This document shows positions 1 to 10,400 of a stretch of DNA of 64,000 nucleotides, one piece after another. The stretch is taken from contig OU015652.1 of the NCBI GenBank assembly GCA_907165275.2, positions 13,407,001-13,471,000 on the forward strand, given 5' to 3'. The first letter of the stretch is position 1, and each line of letters starts with the position of its first letter. The position numbers and the translations under genes were made by a program. Origin of the DNA: Zygaena filipendulae. Its lineage: Eukaryota; Arthropoda; Insecta; Lepidoptera; Zygaenidae. A model generated the notes under the pieces. It was not told where the DNA came from. It saw only the letters and a list, made by a program, of their open reading frames with translations, and searched no databases.

Positions 1-365
1 ACGTCAGCAGTCCGTCAATAAAAACTCACATACGTACGTGTAGTGCGTACAATGTATTCGGACTCGGCACGTTTCTGCGTACATAGCTAACAATCGCGGA
101 ATAAAAATGTTTACCTCTCTAAGGTTCATAATCGTTGTACATCTGTGCTAAAACTGTATGTATTATTAATATAGTATCTATTCTTAAATATCGGAACGAG
201 TCGATAAACACTTCTCTCACCGCGACTGTACGCGTACATTATTTCGAGGGGTCCTACGTATACTAGTGCAAGTGGAAAAACACAACTTTACAGCAGAGCA
301 AAATTTAATGCCAATCTAATCTAATGCTTGGCCTAAAATTATGTAATTTGCATTAATTTACTAAT

Positions 366-430
366 TTAATAGCTCACTGTGGGATCAAGTAGATTAGATT
401 AGTTGATTTGTGTCGTGGATTATTTATTTG
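366..430 (+). repeat. Truncated retroelement 3' end, copy 1
   Basis: Begins AATAGCTCACTGTGGGATCA and ends GTGGATTATTTATTTG. A second copy with the same start (one T/C change) and a TGTGGATTATTATT tail is at 62031-62117. The conserved body plus a variable T/A-rich tail is the form of a 5'-truncated LINE or SINE 3' end. Confidence 0.6.
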
Positions 431-594
431 TTTGCATCCTCGGACCTCGTTGATATTTTCAAGTTGTATAGGATACAAAATTACAGGTTATTTTAATGCT
501 ATTGATACAAAATAATATGGTTTTCGTCAATTTGTGGGTTCCATTAGTATACGTAGGACCCATCGATTTGCATGCCATGCGTATACGGGTGCGG

Positions 595-661
595 TGTGTG
601 TGTGTATGTGTGTGCGCGTGTGCGTGTGCGTGCGTGTGCGTGTGTGTGCGTGCGTGTGCGC
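595..661. repeat. (TG)n/(CG)n microsatellite next to MED13 exon 12 donor
   Basis: Imperfect TG repeat with interspersed CG and TATG. In the MED13 sense RNA it is an AC-rich tract starting immediately after donor GUGAGU, a possible hnRNP L-type (CA repeat) binding region or partner for a GU repeat. Confidence 0.9.
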
Positions 662-667
662 ACTCAC

Positions 668-882
668 CAGGCGTGAACGGTGGTGTAGTCGTAGAGCATC
701 TGCAGCTCGTGCTCGTCCTCGAGCGGGTCGAGCCGCCGCTCGCCGGCCGGCAGCACGGGCCGCCGCAGCAGCTCGGCCGCCGCGTCCGCGCCCCCGCCCC
801 CGCCGCCGCCGCCGCCCCCGCCGCCGCCCGCGCCGGCGCCCGCCCCGCCGCCCGAGCACCCGCCGCTCGGTGGGGAGTCGCC
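668..882 (-). CDS. skd: MED13 exon 12
   Basis: 215 nt, phase 0 to 2, acceptor gcgcgtccag with a CTAAC branch-point-like motif upstream, donor gtgagt. It starts [12 protein letters not shown], carries a poly-Gly run of about 13 residues, then [18 protein letters not shown] and [16 protein letters not shown]. The C-terminal part resembles the acidic segment before the AWKYYKF motif, with the W codon split by the intron. The donor is followed at once by an AC/GC-rich dinucleotide tract. Confidence 0.83.
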
Positions 883-3800
883 CTGGACGCGCACGAGCCA
901 TAGCACGGTTAGCGGCCGATCCGACAGAGCGATGGGAAACTTTGGGCCGTTGTGAAACTAAATACCGAGCATTAGGGGACTTCAGTAAACTATACTTCGA
1001 ATGGCACAGTATTCAAAGTAGTAATAGATCAAAAGACAGTGGGAAAATAAGATATTTGCCTAAAATATCTTGTAATAAAGACCTGATAGTAAGCTTAAGA
1101 GACAAGATTCAAGATGGATCAATTTCGGAGACAAAGTTTCCTGCAAGTGTTTGTACGATGATATTATCTTACGTATCCTGAGCATGAGACGTTCTGCTGA
1201 CGGTTACAAAAACACATTGAATATAGTAGATACGGCAACATTTCACATGACCAAATTTTAATTTTAACTCCATCATGTATGTTAATAAAACAAATTGGAC
1301 ACGTATTTTCCTTTTTTATACGTGGGTAATCAAAAAATAACGGCGATACGTTGAGCGGAAATTTCGTGTGACGTCACGCCTAGGTGCACTGTATAGAGTA
1401 CTTAGTTATGACGTCCCGAGCCCCCATTCCTAAACTTTAATGCGTCTTATCGAAGTATTATTTCAATAATTTGAAAAAAAAAAAACAAAAGATACGTGTC
1501 TATTCTTTTATAATACTATCTATCTGATGGACTAAGTAGAATTTTGATTTTTATACCCCGTCCATCATGCCCATTCGGCAAGAGTACCTGAGGTATTAGT
1601 ATTCGGCGAGGCAAGGAGGGTAATGTTCCCAGAGGGGAGCGGTTGTCGATGGTTGGTTACCTGGTTGTATAGCTTGGGCGGCTGCGCGGAGGGCGGCGCG
1701 GGCGTCTGCGGCGCCAGCGGGTCGGGCGTGGGCGCCGGCGTGTGCAGCGACGCGGGCACGCAGCTCGACTGACACACACACACACACACGTTAATTATTT
1801 CAATGTACAAAATATATATTCTCAGGAATAGTGTGACATATTTTTGTAGCTGTTGATTTTCCAAATAAAGTAAAATAAAATAAAATAAAAATAAAATATA
1901 TTAAAAATAAAAAGGATCATTAAATTGGGCAGCACACAAAGGTGTCTCGTTAAATAAACGTCGTGTAAATAGTTTAGATGAATGTAGAAAGTGAATACAG
2001 ACTGTACATCAGCTAGCGTCATAAGTGAAAATGTATTGTTACAATATCACTTCGCCGCAGACATACATATAAGTTTGTGTGACGTAAACCAACCAAACGT
2101 AAGTATTTGTATTCAATAATATTTTTTTTCTTTAAGCTTTGCATGTGTCGTTTAAAATGAACATCTTCAAAGACTGAAGTGTAGTGAGCTAGGCGACCGG
2201 CTCGCGTCTTGTGGCTGTTGGGCAAGTTACCTGGTGCGAGGGCAGCGCCGTGTGGTGCGGCGAGGGCGGCGGCGCGCCGGCCGAGGGCGGCGCCGAGGTC
2301 GCGGCCGCGGGGGACGCGCCGCCGCAGCTGCCGGGCGAGCACGCCGCGCCGCTGCCGGCCCTGCCGCACGACACACACACACACACACACTCGGCATTAC
2401 AAATACTGTGACAATATAAACACCTCGTAGTCAACAATAGAGTCCAATCTACATTTATAGGTTTTCGGCGGTTACCATATGGGAAACTGTCTAACGACAC
2501 GAAGGCGCGGCGAGCTAACAGCAGCCGTCGAATATCGGGAGCGTCAGCACTGACACTGATGTACGGTTTTTATTGTCATCGTTTTATTATTATTATTATT
2601 CAATAACCATTAGACATGCAACGCTATATGAATTCGCTGGTCAAAGTCAAGTTTTATCCAAGCACTTGTCATGTGTAACCACCCCAAGCTATGAATGTAG
2701 ATCGGCAATCCGGATCGCAGGATGAGCGCAACCAAACGTAATTCAAAACATGATTAAAAACGATATAATGGATAGAAATCTAATTATTTCTGATTTTGCT
2801 ATAAAAATTTAAATTTTGCATACCTACCTATACACCAACCAGAGAATGAATAAATGTTAATGCAAACCTACGATATCCTTCAAACTCGAACACAATGAAC
2901 GAGCGAATCCGAGCGCCACGAGATGAAAGGTAGATGTTATTATGTTACTTTCTATCGAAATATGTACGTTACAACACGAACTATGAAAGAGCTTAAATGA
3001 TACGATAACCTAAACATTAAATTCTATCGGATCCGATATCAAAACGATCGTATAACGAAGCTGAAATTGTACGTTAAATGTTTCGATCAATCGCCATCGT
3101 CTAGCGAATGTAAGGAAACAGATAAAATTGATCGATATCAATCATTTGTTAAAATCGACTGTTAAAATAAATGTGCGAAGGGGAACGAAGCAACGTCACT
3201 GGTCTCAGTTGACGCCGCACAGAGTTCTTCGTCATGATCTTGGAAGCGGTAAGTTTTATTATTTGAACGACATACCATCAAGCGATATTGTCCCAAATGT
3301 ATACTTCCGATGGTGAATTAATTTGACAGTAAATACATAAATATTTTATTACTCACTGAGCACCAAGCAACGATGTGAGTATATGGAAATATGAGCGGAC
3401 AATATATTTTCGATTCAGCCATTGGCGCACGATTAAAATTTCTGCATCTATTCATGACTTAAACGAAATGTTCAATAAAAAAAATACATATCAATCTTCT
3501 TTGGGAAGTTGTTATTGATCAATTTGTATAAATGTCAAATTAAATACACTCTAAAGGAAAAACTAAGCAGTAAGCAAAACTGCTTTGCTCAATGCTCATA
3601 ATATGTGAGCCTACTAACCAAAAAAGTAAAAAACAGGGAAATTAAAATTTTCATCACGGTACATGGCACATACCTAATGGTATTTTAAAACTTGCAGTTT
3701 TACTTGGTGCTTATTTTTCGGTGCATATTTCACATAAATATGTGGTATGACGATGTTTTAAATCCATGTTTCAAACGATCCATCACATTCAAATTTACAA

Positions 3801-4363
3801 AATACACAAAACATGCAATTTCACAATGACATAACATCTCTAGTTACGTAATCATGCACTACTGTTTATAACAAGGCAAATATATAAGTTCATGATAGTA
3901 ATAATAAATAAAAAAAAAATATGACATGCACCACTGAAGCCCAATATAGTAAAAAGTAAACAATAAATATGAATACAATAATTTCATTAATAATAATTTA
4001 TGGCTGGAGAATAATTAATATAAAGTAAATATTGATAATTATGGCATACCGATGAGTTAGGAAGTACTTGTCGAGGGGTTCCTTATGATAAACGAGTCCC
4101 AGAGCTGACGACGACCGCGCAGTAATGAATCAAACGTGTGCCGTAATGCGTGTTAACATGTCGGTAGATAATCGTTGTGAACTTGCAAACGAGGCTCGTA
4201 TCACTGAACTACACTGTGGCGAATCAACATACTTTGGTTTACGTCGAAACTATGAAAAATCACAGATCGACATACTTTCATATCACAGAATGTGTACAAT
4301 GTCACCATGGAGTATCGTTCCGCGATACGAGCCGCACCCCCGTGTGATGCGCACGCGTGCGTG

Positions 4364-4435
<72 letters not shown>

Positions 4436-7400
4436 CACTGAGGCGGCGGGTGCGGGTGCGGGTGCGGGTGCGCGGGCGCGGCGCGGCGCGGGGGCTGCGG
4501 GCGCAGCACGGCGCGCCGGTGGAAGGGGGGCCGCGGGCCGCGCGCGCCCCGCCGCCGCCGCAACCTGCCACAAGCACCGACCTCACCCACCTGGCCGCGC
4601 GGGCCCAGCCTGTCCGCACCTGTCTACCCTCGGCCCTGTCTACCCTTCCGCCGCCGCGCGCCGACCCTACCCCCCCACCCCTCCCCTCCCTAGCCCCGCT
4701 GGCCCCTACACCGCCACTGCCTACACTCGACACGACGAACACACCACACCCCGCGCTGAACAGAATCCACGTCCAATTTCTTATTCTGATGTGTTCGATG
4801 AATGTAAACTAAGTTGGAACGCGAAACGTCAACAGTGGAATCGATTCGGTAATAAACTGATTCGTTTTTTGTCTCTATTGCCAAATTGATTAAGATATCG
4901 ATTTCATTCGAAAACTAATCGATTCGACTGTCGCAATAAAAAATATATATACAAAAATAAAGTGTGTCTAGTAGTCAAGCTATATTCTCAACCCACTATT
5001 TACGTAAAATAAATAAATCATAATAATACCGTATTTAAACATTCACATACATAACATCTACCTACATATCTACACGGCATTACGTCCCGGTATAATGTCG
5101 CTCATAGCAAGACAGTATCAATAGATCACAGTCGTTGTTCGCTTTTTCAAATACACAAGGTTGACAATGGACTGTGATCAATTTTCGTACAAACGCATCT
5201 CAAAAATATAATATAAAAATACATATAAAATAATTACGACATAATAATATCAATCAATGCATGACACACAAATACGTTTGCTACTGCTCAGATATATTAT
5301 ACTACATAACATTTGAAATAGGTAATTTATAATATAATGTTTTGTAGAGAAATAGGCATTGGGATTTGTTATGTAACTTTTACAAACCTACCTATTTCTA
5401 TCGAGCATTTTGCCTAAATCCATCAAAAACCAATGCATAATTTGTCCATCAAAACGTTATAACTACGTCAGCGTATAGTAATATATAAAGGGTATAAAGG
5501 TACTAGGTATACATGGCCACTACAGTAGTAAGTACAAGTCGGGGGCGCATCGCGTGCGGTACTCACTTGGCGCAGGTGCAGTTGGTCTTGCGAGTCGGGT
5601 CGACGAAGTCCTCCGCCTTGTCAGGCGCGGCGTCGGAGCACAGTTCCGCCGTCTGTGTGGATAAACACAAATATGATAATTAAATAACCTTTTTCACTTC
5701 TCATGCTCTGGAAGTGCTTGTTTGTGCAGGATATAGGCTGCACAAAATCGAATTTTGTGCACAAGCATAAACCTAGAGCTATCTAGGTTTATGCGTAAAA
5801 AAAACTTAAAAAACTAGTGACGCTAATTTTTCAAAAAATTTGTTTAATTCACAGTTAATCTAATTTACGTTTTTTTCCCCATTTGAAATGGAATTTTCCG
5901 AAAGCAAACCGCGGGCCTAGAACATGCCTCTCTTTTTAGTGTGTCTTTCGTACATGTTGCGTTGGACAAAACAAGCTCTCAGATCATTCTTACGTTGTAC
6001 GTGACAACATAGGTTACAGGTCGGAAATAACTCTTATAAATATTTTTTTTATTTTTTCACGATGCAAGCGCCACGCCCGTTCGCACTTGAGGTCCGTGTC
6101 TATGGCATAGGTCGCTGACCTCCAGCGCGAGGTCGCCGCGCTTGCGTCACCGATAACTAGTAGAATTTTTCCTTAGCGATTGTTATTTGCATTGTCTTCA
6201 TAAGGAGTCTATATCATATCGAATATTCAATTGGGAACCAGTGACAAATAATCTGTTTGTTCGGAAGATATTTGCCGATAATATTATATCTCAAAAAATA
6301 TTATCGACGCTAGTTTACTACTAGTTTCTCCCGATATCATGTAGGAAGTCAACTCAGAACAATCAGAATCTTAAAAGACAATTCTTGTTTCCACTTCCTG
6401 GTTAATAAGAGGCAAATTATGGATTGTCGGTACATGGTATCAGTCCTTTTATACACAAGAAGCATGCGATGCTTAGGGGATTTCAGTATAACGGAGAATA
6501 CAAACGCAATGAAAATGATGCATTTCCGTATGTATTTCGGTATGTCATAAGTCACTTAGTTTACGTATATTTTTTAAGTATAACTTTTCTAGGAATTTTA
6601 TCGTGTGATGGTCATAGTTATTACTGGTTGGTAAAGAAAAAATATTATTTGTATGAAAATGGACAAAAAAAATTGTGATAAGTCTTCGTGAGTAAACTAC
6701 ATAGTTACGTTAAGATTTATTCTTTTTACGTAACCGGTTACGTAGTGACCACCAGCGTGGTGCGGTGCGGTACCTGGTGCGGCGCGGGCGTGGTGAGCGC
6801 GCGCAGCGAGCGCGCGGCGAGCGCGGCGGCGCCGGGCGGCGGCGGGGCCGGCTCCTCCATGCGCGTGCCCAGCACGTACGGGCCCGGGTAGCGCATGCGC
6901 ACGCCGCCGCATATCACCTGGGGGCGCAACGAACATATACTCATATACAACCAAACAAATTATATGATGAACAACGAGACCCGACCAGTTGCTCACAGAT
7001 GTACTGCGCGTTCGTTTACATACAGCCGACGTTCTATACAATAATGCAACGCATCGGGCACAGTCAGCAGCAGCGATATGTGAAAACTTTGGTCAATCTT
7101 TGTCAGCGGGGTTAGCCAAGTCGACATTCTACGATCGTTAAAGAATAGAAAACTTATGTAACGAATCGTCATGTCACTTGGTCAGCCAAGAAAAATTCTA
7201 GTTTTCAAATGGTCAGGCAAAGCTACACTTTTGATGGGGGTTAATTGTAGGGGATAATCTCTGGATCTACTGAACCGATTTTGAAAATTCTTTCACTTAT
7301 AAGAAACTACAGTGATCTTGAATGCCGTGGGGTACTTTTTATTCCGAAATTCCCGCGGGAACTCCGGAGATTGTGAGTTTGTGAGGTTGTAGGCTTGTTG

Positions 7401-10400
7401 TAGGGGTAATCTCTGGATCTACTGAACCAACTTTGAACATTATTTCACTTATGGAAGCTACAGTGATCCTGAGTCCGGGAAATCACCGCGGGTGAAACCG
7501 CGGGGGTCAGTCAGCTAGTTAATATATGTAGTTAGTAACCTCTAGCGCGCCGCAGCCCTGCTCCAGCGGGTAGAGCTGCCGCCACGCGTCCAGCAGGCGC
7601 GCCGTGGCCGCGTCGCCGTCGCCCCACTCGCGGCCCGTCAGCGTGCCCTCCAGGCCGAACGGCGCCAGGATCACTGCAACAAGATACCACCAGCGTCATC
7701 ACCATCAGCGTGCCAGCGGACAAACGTCGCCCGGGATGATCGACGAATACGAAACGAAATACCACTGGTATTTCAAAAGCCTTCTTTTGTGCTTGTCTAC
7801 ATTATAAAAGGAATATAGCGGTTTAGTTACGGCAAATTTGGGTACCAGCCCCCCTCGGCCAAGTTGACAATCTATGATCATTAACGCTAACGAAAACTAA
7901 GCAACGTATTGTCATTATGTCACGTGGTTACGTAAAAATCAATCAATCAAAGTCCAATTTTACGTTCCTTAGTTTTCTGTAGCGTCAAAGATCATCTCAG
8001 AAGAATAAACTGTTATTGTTCTGAGAAGATCATACATAGATTGTCAACTTGGCGACAACTCCCCTCACAACTCCCCGATGATTAGCCGTGACTAAGCCGC
8101 TACAGATATTGACGTAGCGTTCATAGAGGGATAATGGGCTTGTCAATCAAATTTGAATTTTTAGTCCCGTCTTGTAGATTAATAAAAAATATTGAGTACG
8201 TATTTTTTTACGTAATCACAAAATAACAGAGCTATACATTAAGTTGAAATGGCGCGTGACGTCACGCTGTGCTACAGTATATAAGCACGTTATGACTTCA
8301 AGAGTCCCCACTCCTTAACTTTAATGCGTTTTAATAATAAATTTCATTTAATTCGACCATCGACAAGGATCAATTCTGTTAGTAACATCCCTTTCTTATA
8401 AACAATTGTTAGTAATACAAATTAATTGTGACTATTTAGACATAGATAAAACCTGGTAGTTAGTATTTTTTCAATAATTTGAAAAAGCAAAAAAACACGG
8501 GTTTATTATTATTTATTAATCTACAAGACGGACTAAAAACATATTGATTTCCACACCCCGTAAACAAGGCTATTGAAGGTGCCGTGCCGTGCCGTGTCGC
8601 GCCGCGTCACTCACCCTTGGTGTCGAGGCGGCCCCGGGCGGCGGCGGCGGCGGCGTGCGCGGGCGGCGCGGCGAGCCGCCGGCGGTGCCGCCGGGTGAGC
8701 GTGCGCACGGGCGGGTGCTGGCGCACGTCCACCGACGCGCACACCGTGCTCTCGCCGTGCAGGAAGAACGCGAACGAAAACGACAGGTGCCAAGGGCTGC
8801 GGGCCGCAACACAACACACAACACGTTATTGTTTGTTTGTTTATTTATTTAGACATAATTATAACACCACTAGCTGTGGCCGGCGGTTTCCCCCGCGGTA
8901 ATTTCCGAGTTCCCGCGGGGATGCCGGGATAAAAAGTACCCTATGTCCTTCTCTGTACCGCTGACAACGTGCATACCAAATTTCATCCAAATCCGTTCGG
9001 CCGTTTTTGCGTGATTGAGTAACAAACATCCAAACATCCACACTTTCACATTTATAATATTAGTAGGATAGTAGGATAACGCCATGACTGTTATTCACTA
9101 ACGTGATGTTATAAATAATCCCTACTTAATATTATAAATGCGAACGTAACTCTGTCTGTCTGTCTGTTTCAGAAGTAGGCCGCCGCCGCCGAGACTGGCC
9201 AAGGGGTAACGGCTCAACCGATCTTCATAAAATATTGCATACACGTTGTCAGGGTTAAGAATATAGGGTATTTTTTGTCTCGGAATTCCCGCAGGAACTC
9301 TGAAATTAACGCGGGCGAAACCACGGGGAACAGCTAGTAAACAGTACAGAGTTTCATTTTAATACAATATGTATCGAATAAAAGCAAAAAAAAAAAAAAC
9401 GCTGATAGATCACAGATAAAACGTGGGGTTTGGGCAGGTGAATGAATTTCAGTTTTACTGGTCGGCGCGTCAGCAACGATACCAATAAAGGGACATTGAA
9501 CGACTTGTGCGCTGATGCTGTGACGTCATAAAGATCAACTTCACGACGTCAATTTCTTTTCTTGTTTTTTTTAGATATTTGAGACGAGGATTAAACCCTA
9601 GACCTTGTATGTTGGAAGGATACTGCAACTTCCTATCAGTGAAAGAATGGGTAGACTCATTTTCTCTTAACTGCCAGTGAGCGCGAGCAGAGTGCCACCG
9701 TTTAAAGCAAGGCTAAAAAGACCGAGTACGTCATAGCCGTGCTCTCGTGTGCGTGTTACAGAACGTGATTTCTTGCCGCTCTACACACAATACATATTGA
9801 TCGGTTTAGTGCTTCAATTTTGAAAAGGATTATGAATGAAACGTATCACTCTATAATTTATTACAGTGTATTTTAATGCTACAGTCAACAGCAATCTTAG
9901 TATAAATGTATGAAGGGGAACGAAGGCGTGCCCTTATTCTTAACGGGCCCAACACAGACGCCTTCATTTTACTATAGGAAGTGTGGATACCCGTGTTTTA
10001 CCACAGGCGACATATTATTTGAAACAATACATTGAGAGTTACAGTCTCAAATTTTAACTTCCAATTCTGGTCCTTCGAGCCGGACGGAACCCACGTATCT
10101 AGTTTCCGAGACAATCCCATTGATATGGAAATTTACTACGCTATGCATCACCTATATATAATATGAAAGCGAAAGGTCACTGACTCACTGACTAAACACG
10201 GAATCTCTGAAAATTATTTAACCTATAAAACTGAAATTTGGCAGGTAGATTGTTTGCGGCTAGGAGACGTCAGCTATGAAAGGATATCGGGTAGTTCCCG
10301 CGGGAACTCTCATAACGGCACGCGGAAACAGTTAGCTTTTCCGTAATGTTGGACTACCACGCAATATAATACCTCTTCCCGACTTCCTCCTCGTCGCCAT

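Larger units (their letters stand above)
1..667 (-). other. skd: MED13 intron 12 (5' part)
   Basis: Intron DNA after exon 12. It starts, in transcript direction, with an AC/GC dinucleotide tract (about 595-661) and otherwise is AT-rich. A truncated retroelement 3' end lies at about 366-430. No further exon is visible in 1-590. Confidence 0.7.
2361..4438 (-). other. skd: MED13 intron 9, bounded by complementary AC and GU repeats
   Basis: About 2.1 kb of AT-rich intron. It carries (AC)33 at the 5' splice site and (GU)10 at the 3' splice site and has no polypyrimidine tract before the acceptor. The interior (about 2430-4360) shows no gene or clear mobile element. Confidence 0.8.

Noticed and set aside
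496..1181. Plus-strand frames with runs of Val-Cys and Arg/Ala-Pro
   Set aside because: They are translations of the TG microsatellite and the antisense of MED13 exon 12. No conserved motif, and the minus-strand exon has correct splice sites and phase.
4125..4889. A 254-codon plus-strand frame across the (TG)33 repeat
   Set aside because: Its length comes from the repeat and the GC-rich antisense of exon 9. The peptide is low-complexity and shares no motif with known proteins.
6060..6160. Possible missed MED13 exon in intron 7
   Set aside because: GC-rich, but no acceptor/donor pair gives phase 0 on both sides with an open frame, and the peptide shows no MED13 motif.
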